Positions 42,275 through 51,242 of a stretch of 64,000 bases of DNA are shown here, piece by piece (within the stretch, counting starts at the first letter, position 1; every line of letters starts with the position of its first letter). Under the pieces are notes generated by a model. That model searched no databases, was not told where the DNA came from, and saw nothing but the letters and a program-made list of their open reading frames with translations. Position numbers and translations under genes: made by a program. The DNA comes from JADGQN01 sp035315185. GTDB lineage: Bacteria > Desulfobacterota > Syntrophorhabdia > Syntrophorhabdales > WCHB1-27. The stretch spans positions 27,271 through 91,270 of the forward strand of contig DATFYE010000027.1 of assembly GCA_035315185.1 (NCBI GenBank), read 5' to 3'.

Positions 42275-42520
42275 CTGGATATCGTGCCTCGCTTTTGAGG
42301 AGTAGAGGAATCTAACTTGGGATACTGTACCCCAATAATCGAAGGGCCGTCAAGGCAAATCCAGAGATGAGGATCGCAGTTCAGACTGACTTGCATTCAA
42401 GCGGCCGACCCAGCTTTCGGCCGGGTGCCCTGGCCCCCAGCAGTCTGGTTTGGCCTTATTGACTGTTATCGGCACAATCTAGTAGACTGCCCACATCTCC
42501 ACTCTTCATGGATTCCCAAC

Positions 42521-43891
42521 ATGCGCCGTTACTTGATTTTTATCACTGCGGGGCTGAGCCTCCTGATGTCCGCCATCGACAGCACGGCGGTGGCGGTCGC
42601 CTTCCCCAACTTCACGAGGGAGCTGCACACGAACGTCCTCTGGTCTGCGTGGACCATCTCCATCTTCTTTATTGCCGTGACTATGGCGATGCCGTTGGCA
42701 GGAAAGCTGGGCGACAGTTTAGGGCGCAAAAAGGTATTTCTCGTTTCCCTCATGCTCTTCACCGGCAGTTCCCTCGCCTGCGGCCTTGCACCCAGTATCT
42801 ATGCCTTAATCGCTTTCAGGTTCCTTCAGGGTATCGGAGGCGCCTGTTTTCTTCCGACGGCGTCGGGGATCGTAAGTGATCAGTTTCCTGAGAACCGGGA
42901 AACTGCCATTGGCCTTTTTTCCAGTATTTTTAGCGTAGGAGCTGTTATCGGGCCGAACCTAGGGGGCTGGATCGTCAGCCAGTACTCCTGGCGCTACATC
43001 TTCTATATCAATGTACCCATCGGGATGCTCTTGATGGGTTCGACCATGCTCCTGCTCAAGGAACCCAGGATTTTCACCCGCCCTCGGGTTGACCTTGTCG
43101 GGGTCGCGCTCATGAGCGGGTCGCTGCTCTTCCTCATGTTCGGCCTGAATTTCGTTGGTGAGAGCTTCTCCACGCCCTCGATCCTTCTTGCCGCGCTCTT
43201 TGTGCTCGTCAGCCTTTTTCTCGCGGTTTGCTTTCTTCGGCAAGAGAAGCGGGCAGCGTCTCCGATCCTCGATACTGCGCTGCTCCAGTCAACACCATTT
43301 GTGGCGGCAAACATATCGAACCTGATGATCGGTATGGTGTCGATCGGCGTCTTTTCGTTCATTCCGCTCTATGCGACCTCAGTTCATAAGCTCTCCACGC
43401 TGATGAGCGGGGTGATTCTCACTCCCCGTTCCCTGGGCATGGCCATCGCCGCGGCAGTAACGAGCTTCTTTTTGAAAAGATGGGGTTACCGGTGGCCTAT
43501 GGTACTCGGCTTTGGTCTCACCTCGGTCACTACCATGGCTCTTGCGCCGGCATTGTCCCTGTGGGGCGTTACGGGCGCCGGATGGGGAACCGCAGAAACG
43601 CTTGCATTCCTGCTCCTCCTGAACGGCATCGGTGGGGGGGTAACATTTCCCGCTGCCAACAACGCCTGCATAGAGTTGATGCCGGAAAAGGTAGGCACGA
43701 TCGTCGGGCTGAGAAACATGTTCCGAAATGTTGGCGCGGCGCTCGGTGTTTCCCTCATTACCTTTATCCTTCATGTGAACTCTGATCCCGCCAACGGTTT
43801 CACCATCGTCTTTATCGCTTCGGGCCTCACGTTGCTGGCCTCCATACCCTTCCTCTTTCTCATGCCCGCAGGAAGAAAAGCATGGGGATAG
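42521..43891 (+). CDS. MFS drug-exporter-like transporter (DHA2/EmrB type), copy 1
   Basis: A 456-residue integral membrane protein with about fourteen membrane segments. AIDSTAVAVAFPNFTREL in segment 1, LGDSLGRKKVFLVSLMLFTG (motif A) and FRFLQGIGGACFLPTASGIV mark the DHA2 branch. The start is set by the copy at 49435, which begins at the same MRRYLIF. The two proteins have equal length and are nearly identical in long blocks. It precedes the molybdoenzyme module on the same strand. The substrate is unknown. Confidence 0.9.
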   Translation: MRRYLIFITAGLSLLMSAIDSTAVAVAFPNFTRELHTNVLWSAWTISIFFIAVTMAMPLAGKLGDSLGRKKVFLVSLMLFTGSSLACGLAPSIYALIAFRFLQGIGGACFLPTASGIVSDQFPENRETAIGLFSSIFSVGAVIGPNLGGWIVSQYSWRYIFYINVPIGMLLMGSTMLLLKEPRIFTRPRVDLVGVALMSGSLLFLMFGLNFVGESFSTPSILLAALFVLVSLFLAVCFLRQEKRAASPILDTALLQSTPFVAANISNLMIGMVSIGVFSFIPLYATSVHKLSTLMSGVILTPRSLGMAIAAAVTSFFLKRWGYRWPMVLGFGLTSVTTMALAPALSLWGVTGAGWGTAETLAFLLLLNGIGGGVTFPAANNACIELMPEKVGTIVGLRNMFRNVGAALGVSLITFILHVNSDPANGFTIVFIASGLTLLASIPFLFLMPAGRKAWG

Positions 43892-43964
43892 GCCATTAAG
43901 AAACTCTTGCATCTCTATAGGTCTTGGAGGATAATGGGTTTGACCGAAAAGGTTCCACGACGGC

Positions 43965-45143
43965 ATGAAATCTCCTGATGCCCCATCATCGAAACCGACT
44001 GTCCGCCAGGAACGCTGCTCCAAGGTTCGCTTCTCGAGCGCACAGTGCGATAGGTGCGTTGCCGGATGCCCGACCGATTCAATTCGAATCATTTACCCCG
44101 ATCTTGCGATCGATGATACGTGCTCAGGGTGCGGCTTCTGCGTCGCTCTCTGCCCGAACGAGGTTTTCAGCTTCCCGGGAGAGAGTCCGATAAGGTTTGC
44201 GAATGATGAAGAGAAACCAGGCCCTCTTTACTGCTCGGGGCTTTTTGCTACGGGTCGTGCGCCTGCCAGGATTCTGCCACCTTCAGTCATTCCCTGTCTC
44301 GGATCGATCTCTACAGCCTTCATCCTGGCGCGCGTCCTTCAGGATTCGAAGCCTCTCCAGGTTGTGACGGGGTCTTGTGAAACGTGCCTGATGAAAGTAG
44401 GGAAGAATAGCTATCGCCAACGGGAACGGGAGATTCAGTCTCTCTTTGATTATCTGGGCATCGGTTTTTCTCCCGTAATAGTCTCAACAGCATCCGCGGC
44501 CGAGAGAGAAGAGGCCTCAAAACAATACGAAATCTTCCGGGCCAGTCAGGAAGAATCAAAGGCCCTCTCCCGCAGGGATTTTTTCAAACACTTGCGCGGC
44601 AGCGCCGCCACCCGCCGCTCGCGGCCTGCGGGAAACGCTGCACGCTCTGGAGATATCGAGTCCGAACAACGAGGCCCCACCAAGGAGAAGAGGACTCTCG
44701 TGGCGCTTTTCCGGAGATATGCCGGACGAGTAGCCGGGGAAAATGGGGCCGTTCCAGCGTTCATTGAGGTCGAGGCAGATGAAAACTGCAGCGGATGCGG
44801 CGCCTGCGCCAGCCTCTGTCCCACCGGTGCTCTCAGGCTTGACGAAGGCCCTTCGACAGTGCGGCTGCAATGGACGCCGGCTTACTGCTCCAACTGTAAT
44901 CTCTGTTTCGACGTCTGTGCCCGGAAGGCGCTTCATTGGTTGCCGTGCCTGGACGCGGGGAGGATTGCCAACGAGAGCACATCAACACTCAAAGCGTTTC
45001 AACGGCACCTCTGTCAGGAATGCGGGAATAGATTTCTTTCTTCCGGTCCGAAGGCCCGCTGTGGTGATTGTTCGAAGACGGAAAACCTCATGGATGCGCT
45101 TTCGATGATGATTTACGGAGAGGAAAGGAGAACTGCCTCGTGA
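43965..45143 (+). CDS. Iron-sulfur protein with two ferredoxin regions and a C-terminal zinc-ribbon-like end
   Basis: A 392-residue protein. Near residues 28-65 it has a first 2x[4Fe-4S]-type region (CDRCVAGCPTDSI, CSGCGFCVALCPNEVF). A linker region contains GSCETCLMKVG. A twin-arginine-like SRRDFFKHLRGS lies in the middle. A second ferredoxin region is near residues 275-325 (CSGCGACASLCPTGALRL, CSNCNLCFDVCARKALHW). The end carries CQECGNRF...CGDCSKTE, a possible metal ribbon. It precedes a TorD-like chaperone gene whose GTG overlaps its stop, so it is probably an electron-transfer or assembly partner of the molybdoenzyme. Confidence 0.82.
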   Translation: MKSPDAPSSKPTVRQERCSKVRFSSAQCDRCVAGCPTDSIRIIYPDLAIDDTCSGCGFCVALCPNEVFSFPGESPIRFANDEEKPGPLYCSGLFATGRAPARILPPSVIPCLGSISTAFILARVLQDSKPLQVVTGSCETCLMKVGKNSYRQREREIQSLFDYLGIGFSPVIVSTASAAEREEASKQYEIFRASQEESKALSRRDFFKHLRGSAATRRSRPAGNAARSGDIESEQRGPTKEKRTLVALFRRYAGRVAGENGAVPAFIEVEADENCSGCGACASLCPTGALRLDEGPSTVRLQWTPAYCSNCNLCFDVCARKALHWLPCLDAGRIANESTSTLKAFQRHLCQECGNRFLSSGPKARCGDCSKTENLMDALSMMIYGEERRTAS

Positions 45144-45931
45144 CAAGGAAAGGAACCGCTACCCCTTCCGACATTCTGTGTGATGTTCTGGGCCCATTCC
45201 GCACGTCATTCTATCTCCTCCTTTCCAGGGCGTTCAGCCGGGAGCCGAATCAAAAAATGCTCAACGGCGTAGAGCACGTATCGGCCGGGCTCATGGACGC
45301 ATGGGAATTGATGGGACTGCCCTCTGACCCCGATGTGGAGGCGAGCAAAGCCCTTTTGAAGACGTTCTTTTCGGAGCTCCGACAGAGGGATCTCGACGGA
45401 GTGATAGAGCAGTTGGCCAGAGACTATGCGTCCCTGTTCCTCGGTGTCGGCCCCAAAACCGTCTCTCTCTGCGAATCGGTCTATCGGAGCGCGTCAGGGC
45501 TGCTCTATCAATCCTCCCTTTTCGAGGTGCAGCAGTCATACAGCGAAACCGGCATGACAAAAAGCGACCAGTATCATGAACCGGAGGATCACATCGCCGT
45601 CGAGCTGAGCTACATGGCGAGGCTCTGCGAACTGACACAGGAGGCTGTCAAGGCAGGCAGAGAACAGGCCCTCAACTACCTCAGGCTCCAGCGGTTATTT
45701 CTTGAAGACCACCTTGTGCGATGGATCCCTCTTTTTTCGCAGCAGCTCATTGCCGCGTCGCCCCCCGGTTTTTACCGGGCCATGGCCCATCTCTTGAAAG
45801 GCTATATCGGGATCGACAACAGGCTGGTCGACTCCATGACTCAGGAACTGAACCTGAACCATAAACCCAGAACTGGAAAAGGCAGAAAGAAAGTAAGCAG
45901 TAAAAGGCCAACGACACACTACAAGACGTAA
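45140..45931 (+). CDS. TorD/DmsD-family molybdoenzyme chaperone
   Basis: A 263-residue all-helical protein of the TorD/NarJ-like group. It has RDYASLFLGVGPKTVSLCES (the YxxLF...G region) and DQYHEPEDHIAVELSYMARL (the E-P-x-D-H motif that identifies the family). Such chaperones hold the apo-catalytic subunit and its Tat signal until molybdopterin is inserted. It starts with GTG overlapping the preceding TGA (GTGA), with AGGAAAGGAG upstream. It stands immediately before the Tat-signal-bearing molybdoenzyme. The basic C-terminal tail is unusual. Confidence 0.88.
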   Translation: MTRKGTATPSDILCDVLGPFRTSFYLLLSRAFSREPNQKMLNGVEHVSAGLMDAWELMGLPSDPDVEASKALLKTFFSELRQRDLDGVIEQLARDYASLFLGVGPKTVSLCESVYRSASGLLYQSSLFEVQQSYSETGMTKSDQYHEPEDHIAVELSYMARLCELTQEAVKAGREQALNYLRLQRLFLEDHLVRWIPLFSQQLIAASPPGFYRAMAHLLKGYIGIDNRLVDSMTQELNLNHKPRTGKGRKKVSSKRPTTHYKT

Positions 45932-45940
45932 GGAGGTCTT

Positions 45941-48151
45941 ATGCCCAAAGTGACGAGAAGAGCCTTCATGAAAGTAGCGGGGGTGGGCGCGGCAGCCCTT
46001 GCCCTGAGCGATCGCCTGCTCGTGTCCCGGGCCGGTGCGCAGGCAGGGGCGCAAGACAAGGAAGAAGCAGGGTACACCATCTGCGATGGCTGCAACGGGG
46101 TTCCTTTCTGCGGGATCAAGTTCTACCGCAGAGGCGACATTGTGACCCGGATAGAACCCTGGCCCGGGTTCCCCACGGCAACCCTCTGCTCGAAAGCCTA
46201 TGGCACGCTGCAGCGGATCTATCATCCCCAGAGGATCAAGTACCCCATGAAGCGGACCAAGCCCAAAGGATCTCCTGACCCGGGATATGTGCGGATATCA
46301 TGGGATGAAGCTTACGACATGATCGTAGGCCACCTGATGCGAATCAGAGAGAAGTACGGTCCTCATACGGTCTTCTTTTACGTGGGGGATCCCAAGGAGC
46401 CCAGAACCGCTGTCCAGCGCCTCGCAGCCACGTTCGGTTCCGTCAACTATGGCGATGAGAGTTCCACGGCTTGTCGAAAGGGAGCTAACACCGCCGAGGT
46501 ATTGACCTACGGGTACGGCACCACCGGCAGTCCTCCGGGCAAGGATACCAGGTCCATGCTGATCTGGGGAACGAACCCGCCCTATTCCGGCCCGGCCAAT
46601 GACTGGCAGGAGTTGCTCAAGGCCAAAGAGCGGGGAGTAAAGTTCGTCGTGGTAGATCCAAGAAACACTCCCACCGCAACAATCCTCGCAGACATCCACC
46701 TCCAGCCGCGGCTTAACACCACGGCAGCTCTGGCCGCCGGCGTCATGCATGTGATCTTCAAAGAGGGTCTCTACGACGAAGCCTTCTGCGCGAAATGGAT
46801 ACACGGGATTGATGAGTTGAAGGAATACGTCAAGGCCTTTACTCCTGAAAAGACTGAAGAGATCACGTGGGTCCCGGCAAAGAAGATTGTCGATGCCGCC
46901 CGTCTCTACGCAGGCAACGGACCCGGCGGCATGAAGACCAGCCCGCAGGGCACTACGCACGATCTGAACGCGGGCAACAATCACCGCGCCATCCTCATGA
47001 TCCCCGCCATCTGCGGGTACATCGATGTCGCGGGCGGGGTGGAAGACCCCACCAATCCCTTGGAAGGCTTGGGGGGAAACTGGAGCAATGGCCCGCCCGT
47101 ATTCTGCATGAGGAAGAAGATGAACGATATGAGAGAGCACCGCGTGGACAACAAGGATTTTCCCGCTTTCGCGGAGCTCAATTTCGATGTGCAGACTAAC
47201 CGCATGGTGGAATACATTAAAGAGGGAAGGGTCAAGGCATTTCTCGCCTGGGGCTTGAACATGATGATCTGGCCCCAGACGCAGGAATACCAGAAAGCCT
47301 TCGAGTCCCTCGAATTTTCCATGGCCGTTGATTTCTTCTACAGACCGTGGACCCACAACTACGTTGATATGGTGCTGCCCGGGGCCGTCAATTACGAGAG
47401 GCTTGCCCCGTTTGCTGTTCATGGCCGCAAACTTTTCGGCCGGATGCCTGTAAAACCGGTCGGAGAGTGCAAAGAGGACTGGCAGATCGCTCTTGAGATC
47501 GGCGTGCGCCTCGGCCATCCGGAAATCTTTTTCAATGGGAACGTGGAGGCGGCCTGCGACGATATCCTCAAAATGTGGGGTGTGAACTACGCGGCCCTGC
47601 GCAAGGACATCGAGAAGGGAGTAGTAATTCCTCCAAAAAAACCTAACACGTACCGAAAGTACGAGGTCGGTATGATGAGACAGGATGGGAAGCCCGGGTT
47701 TCCGACGCCTTCGGGAAAAGTGGAGGCGGTCTCCCTGATCCTGAAGAAACACGGACTGACGGCCCTTCCGGAGTACAAGGAGGGGCTCAAAACCTCTCAA
47801 GAATATCCGTTGATCCTCCTTTCCGGGGGCAGGGTGCCCTATATAACCCACAGCAAATGGCGCGACGACGCACCATGGCTGCTGGAACTCCAGCCCCAGC
47901 CCCTCCTGGACATCCACCCTGACGACGCGGCAAAGAGGGGAATCAAGAAGGGAGATGAGGTGGTTCTGAAATCCCAGTGGGGCGAGATTCGGGTCAAGGC
48001 AAAACCTACCATCTTGGTGAGGCACGGGATCGTGGGCATCATGCACGGGTGGTCCAAGGCAAATGTGAATCAGCTCGTGCCAAGGCAGTTCGACCCGATC
48101 ACAGGTTACCCGCCTTTTAAGGAAGTTCCTGTCCAGGTGATAAAGGCGTGA
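45941..48151 (+). CDS. Tat-exported molybdopterin oxidoreductase (DMSO reductase family)
   Basis: A 736-residue catalytic subunit. The Tat signal is TRRAFMKVAGVGAAALALSD, cleaved near AGAQ. A [4Fe-4S] set is visible at Cys48, Cys51, Cys57 and Cys83, with C-x2-C-x5-C spacing rather than the common C-x2-C-x3-C. Cys178 (ESSTACRKG) falls where Mo/W is bound by Cys or Sec in relatives. The molybdopterin-binding blocks MLIWGTNPPYSGPANDW and, at the C terminus, DIHPDDAAKRGIKKGDEVVL are clear. The partner is the four-cluster protein downstream. The substrate cannot be fixed; acetylene-hydratase-like or polysulfide/thiosulfate-reductase-like chemistry are options. Confidence 0.88.
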   Translation: MPKVTRRAFMKVAGVGAAALALSDRLLVSRAGAQAGAQDKEEAGYTICDGCNGVPFCGIKFYRRGDIVTRIEPWPGFPTATLCSKAYGTLQRIYHPQRIKYPMKRTKPKGSPDPGYVRISWDEAYDMIVGHLMRIREKYGPHTVFFYVGDPKEPRTAVQRLAATFGSVNYGDESSTACRKGANTAEVLTYGYGTTGSPPGKDTRSMLIWGTNPPYSGPANDWQELLKAKERGVKFVVVDPRNTPTATILADIHLQPRLNTTAALAAGVMHVIFKEGLYDEAFCAKWIHGIDELKEYVKAFTPEKTEEITWVPAKKIVDAARLYAGNGPGGMKTSPQGTTHDLNAGNNHRAILMIPAICGYIDVAGGVEDPTNPLEGLGGNWSNGPPVFCMRKKMNDMREHRVDNKDFPAFAELNFDVQTNRMVEYIKEGRVKAFLAWGLNMMIWPQTQEYQKAFESLEFSMAVDFFYRPWTHNYVDMVLPGAVNYERLAPFAVHGRKLFGRMPVKPVGECKEDWQIALEIGVRLGHPEIFFNGNVEAACDDILKMWGVNYAALRKDIEKGVVIPPKKPNTYRKYEVGMMRQDGKPGFPTPSGKVEAVSLILKKHGLTALPEYKEGLKTSQEYPLILLSGGRVPYITHSKWRDDAPWLLELQPQPLLDIHPDDAAKRGIKKGDEVVLKSQWGEIRVKAKPTILVRHGIVGIMHGWSKANVNQLVPRQFDPITGYPPFKEVPVQVIKA

Positions 48152-48185
48152 AAGAGACACAATCAAGAGAGGAGGAAATTCCATC

Positions 48186-48827
48186 ATGGCACGATATGGA
48201 TTGATTGTTGACCTGAATGTATGTACTGGTTGCATGACCTGCGTGCTCGCCTGCAAGCAGGAAAACCTTACCAAACCGGGCATCCAGTGGAACAAGGTTC
48301 TGGAGCTGGAGAGCCCCACGCTCGATCAGATCACGTACGTGAGGCAGGCTTGCATGCACTGTGACCATCCGCCCTGTGTGGAAGCCTGTCCTTCCAAGGC
48401 CATTTCAAAACGTGCTGACGGCATCGTGTTGATCGATCAGAAAAAGTGCACAGGCTCCAAGACCTGCATAGATGCCTGCCCTTACGGTGTGCCGCGATTG
48501 AATCCCAAGGAAGATTACTTTCCTGGAAATGCCATCCCCTACGAGCAGAATGCGGCGCCCTATCGCATCCAGTTGGCCGGCAAGGCATCAAAGTGCACTC
48601 TTTGCGCGCATCGCGTGGACAAGGGCAAAGAGCCGGCCTGCGTTGAAGGGTGTCCTTCGAAGGCTCTCATCTTCGGCGACCTTGACGACCCGAAGAGCCC
48701 GATACGACAGAGACTCTGGCAATCCAAGCAGCTTCTGGCCGAACAGGGAACCCACCCTAAGGTTTCGTATATTGCTCCAAAGAACGCCTTTCGGGGTTCA
48801 GAGCAGAAGATTCTGGAGAATAGGTAA
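48186..48827 (+). CDS. Four-cluster ferredoxin-like subunit (DmsB/PhsB type)
   Basis: A 213-residue protein with four cysteine groups in DmsB order: CTGCMTCVLACKQEN; CMHCDHPPCVEACPSKAI; CTGSKTCIDACPYG; and CTLCAHRV...CVEGCPSKAL. The third group has Ser where the second Cys is expected, so that cluster may be [3Fe-4S] or Ser-ligated. It would carry electrons to or from the molybdoenzyme directly upstream. No membrane anchor subunit (DmsC/NrfD) is present nearby. It has no signal peptide and would be co-exported with the Tat partner. Confidence 0.92.
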   Translation: MARYGLIVDLNVCTGCMTCVLACKQENLTKPGIQWNKVLELESPTLDQITYVRQACMHCDHPPCVEACPSKAISKRADGIVLIDQKKCTGSKTCIDACPYGVPRLNPKEDYFPGNAIPYEQNAAPYRIQLAGKASKCTLCAHRVDKGKEPACVEGCPSKALIFGDLDDPKSPIRQRLWQSKQLLAEQGTHPKVSYIAPKNAFRGSEQKILENR

Positions 48828-48879
48828 ACCACAGATCCGCGTACCACCGAGCTCGATCCATTAAACAGAGGCCCCGTTA

Positions 48880-49125
48880 ATGGATAATGTAGAGGACATA
48901 GAAATGGACCACGGGGACGATTACAAGTACTCAGCCGATAACCGCAGGGCTGGTGAACCTGGCAGCGGACAGGAAAAAGCGTCGGGGAAGATCGCCACCG
49001 CTACCAAAGCGATCAGAGCTATAACGGCTATCGTTGTTTTCGGTGTTCCCTTGGTAACCGGAACCGCTACCCTGCTCGGCTATGGGGTCTATAAAGCATA
49101 TAAGCGCATAAAGGGTGGCTCATAA
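48880..49125 (+). CDS. Small single-pass membrane protein of unknown function
   Basis: An 81-residue protein with an acidic, hydrophilic N-terminal half and one hydrophobic segment (ITAIVVFGVPLVTGTATLLG, residues about 47-66), followed by a short basic end (YKAYKRIKGG). It follows the Fe-S subunit by about 50 bases on the same strand. It could anchor the soluble molybdoenzyme pair, but nothing proves it. No family recognised. Confidence 0.5.
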   Translation: MDNVEDIEMDHGDDYKYSADNRRAGEPGSGQEKASGKIATATKAIRAITAIVVFGVPLVTGTATLLGYGVYKAYKRIKGGS

Positions 49126-49210
49126 CTGGTATACGAGAGCCTGGGTGCCCCCATTACCCTGTCAAATGTTCGTAGAGACTGGAAGCGAGCAAGACTCGCG
49201 AAGGAGGAAA

Positions 49211-49423
49211 ATGGATCGCACCTTTTTCGATGTACACATGCATGCCATGGACCTCAGCCACCCTAACCTGCGGGCGTTCGTTGGCCGCGATTATATGATC
49301 AATCTCATGTGGTCGAATTCGTATAACGAATATCTGGATCTGTTCATCAAGACGAGCCACATTGGAGATAAACAAAAAGTTTTATTCTGCAACGTGAATC
49401 CAACGAGGTTCCTGTTTCTCTAG
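49211..49423 (+). pseudogene. Truncated amidohydrolase-like gene (5' end only)
   Basis: Behind a strong AAGGAGG, an ATG opens a 70-residue frame, MDRTFFDVHMHAMDLSHPNL and following. The DVHMHAMDLSHP start, with its HxH metal motif, is typical of metal-dependent amidohydrolases of about 350-450 residues. The frame stops after 70 residues, twelve bases before the start of the second MFS copy. The rest of the barrel is absent from the window. The gene was probably cut when the MFS copy arrived next to it. Confidence 0.6.
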
Positions 49424-49434
49424 CCAGGCGAAAG

Positions 49435-50805
49435 ATGCGCCGTTACCTCATCTTCCTCACCTCCGGCTTGAGCCTCCTGATGTACGCCATCGACAGCACG
49501 GTGGTAGCGGTCGCCTTCCCCAACTTCACGAGGGACTTACATACGGATGTTCTCTGGTCCGCGTGGACTATCTCCATCTTCTTTATTGCCGGCACCATGG
49601 CCGTGCCGTTGGCTGGAAACCTCGGTGACAGTTTCGGACGCAAAAAGGTCTTTCTCGTTTCCCTCATGCTTTTCACCGGCAGTTCCCTCGCCTGCGGCCT
49701 TGCGCCCAGTATCCTTGCCTTAATCGCCTTCAGGTTCCTTCAGGGCATTGGAGGCGCCTGTTTTATTCCTACCGCATCGGGGATCGTAAGCGATCACTTC
49801 CCCGAGAACCGGGAAGCTGCCATTGGCCTGTTTTCCAGTATTTATAGCGTAGGAACCGTTATCGGGCCAAACCTGGGGGGCTGGATCGTGAGCCAATACT
49901 CCTGGCGGTACATCTTCTATATCAATGTACCGATCGGTATGCTCTTGATGGGTTCAAGCATGCTGCTGCTTAAGGACTCCAGGATATTTTCGCGCCCTCA
50001 CGTCGACCTTGCCGGGGTCACGCTTATGAGCGGGTCGCTGCTCTTCCTCATGTTCGGCCTGAATCTTGTTGGTGAAAGCTTCTCGATCCCCTCCGTCCTC
50101 CTTGCGGTGCTCTTTGTCCTCGCCAGCCTTTTTCTCGCGGTTCTCTTTCTCCGGCAGGAAAAGCGGGCAGCTTCTCCGATCCTCGATATTGTCCTGCTCC
50201 GGTCAACACCGTTTGTGGCCGCAAACGCGTCGAATCTGATTGTGGGTATGACCATGATCGGTGTTTTTTCGTTCATACCGCTCTATGCGACCTCGGTCCA
50301 TAAGCTTTCCACGCTGATGAGCGGGGTGATTCTCACTCCCCGCTCCCTGGCGATGGCTATCGTCGCGGGAGTAACGAGCTTCTCTTTGAAAAAATGGGGT
50401 TACCGGTGGCCTATGGTACTCGGTTTTGGTCTCACCTCGCTTACGACCATTCTTCTTGTGCCGGGACTATCCCTATGGGGCATCACGAGCATTCGATGGG
50501 GAACCGTAGAAACCCTCTCGCTTCTGCTTCTCCTGAACGGGATCGCTGGAGGACTGGTATGGCCCGCCGCTAACAACGCCTGCATAGAGTTGATGCCCGA
50601 GAAGGTGGGCACGATCGTCGGGCTGAGAAATATGTTCAGGAATATTGGCGCAGCGCTTGGTGTCTCCGTCATTACCTTCATCCTTCATGTGAGCTCTGAT
50701 CCAGCCAGCGGCTTCACGATTGCCTTCATTTCCTTCGGCCTCACGTTTCTGCTTTCAATTCCTCTCCTCTTTCTCATGCCCGCGGGAAGGAAAGCATGGG
50801 GATAG
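49435..50805 (+). CDS. MFS drug-exporter-like transporter (DHA2/EmrB type), copy 2
   Basis: A 456-residue protein, same length and start as copy 1 and, by eye, about six in seven residues identical. Differences are scattered, with long identical DNA blocks. Motif A and the FRFLQGIGGACFIPTASGIV stretch are intact, so it is likely functional. It begins twelve bases after the truncated amidohydrolase fragment. The two copies are in direct orientation, about 6.9 kb apart, enclosing the molybdoenzyme module. Confidence 0.9.
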   Translation: MRRYLIFLTSGLSLLMYAIDSTVVAVAFPNFTRDLHTDVLWSAWTISIFFIAGTMAVPLAGNLGDSFGRKKVFLVSLMLFTGSSLACGLAPSILALIAFRFLQGIGGACFIPTASGIVSDHFPENREAAIGLFSSIYSVGTVIGPNLGGWIVSQYSWRYIFYINVPIGMLLMGSSMLLLKDSRIFSRPHVDLAGVTLMSGSLLFLMFGLNLVGESFSIPSVLLAVLFVLASLFLAVLFLRQEKRAASPILDIVLLRSTPFVAANASNLIVGMTMIGVFSFIPLYATSVHKLSTLMSGVILTPRSLAMAIVAGVTSFSLKKWGYRWPMVLGFGLTSLTTILLVPGLSLWGITSIRWGTVETLSLLLLLNGIAGGLVWPAANNACIELMPEKVGTIVGLRNMFRNIGAALGVSVITFILHVSSDPASGFTIAFISFGLTFLLSIPLLFLMPAGRKAWG

Positions 50806-51242
50806 CCCAGGCCCGGGCGTACAGACGTAATGTATTTGTTCTATCGGATAAAATGAAGGGGGACTAGCTTCGCAAGGTCTGCAAGAGAAGGAAGCGTCGA
50901 TACTGCCTCTTTTGTTCTTTCAGTTCTTCGGGAGACGACCTTCCGCCACAGGGAGAAGGGGAGGATATTTTCCCGTACCTCAGCGGATTTGCCCGCTCCA
51001 AGATGGAGAGATAGCTGCATAGCTTCTTTACAGAGGGCGTGTCTTTCTCGGGTTTCATGGCCTGTTTAGATATTACACATCCTAACGCCTGTTTGTCGAG
51101 CCTTATATTTGCGATGCTCTACACCGTGCAATGAAAGCAAGGCCACACCGAAAGACTTGCGTATTACGCTACAAGACCAGGAGGTGTAAGATAGAAGGCT
51201 GGCCGGTTTGATGGGGGCAACGCAGCCGAAAATCGGCGCTTA
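50806..51242. other. Intergenic stretch with at most a doubtful small frame
   Basis: The only open frame worth mentioning is minus strand 50864-51058 (64 residues, rich in Lys, Arg, Ser and Leu). It has no ribosome binding site and no recognised family, and I would not count it as a gene. The stretch separates convergent transcription units and probably holds terminators. Confidence 0.4.

Noticed and set aside
42380..42460. GGCCGACCC...GGCCGGGT stretch as a terminator upstream of MFS copy 1
   Set aside because: The arms are mostly direct rather than inverted, so no stable stem forms beyond a few bases.
46298..48319. Long open frame (673 codons) on the minus strand opposite the molybdoenzyme gene
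   Set aside because: It is a shadow of a high-GC gene. The plus strand has a Tat signal, clear family motifs and tight operon packing; the antisense product shows no family pattern.
42521..50805. Composite transposon built from the two MFS copies
   Set aside because: The repeats are transporter genes, not insertion sequences. I found no terminal inverted repeats or transposase, so only a recombination-prone duplication is claimed.
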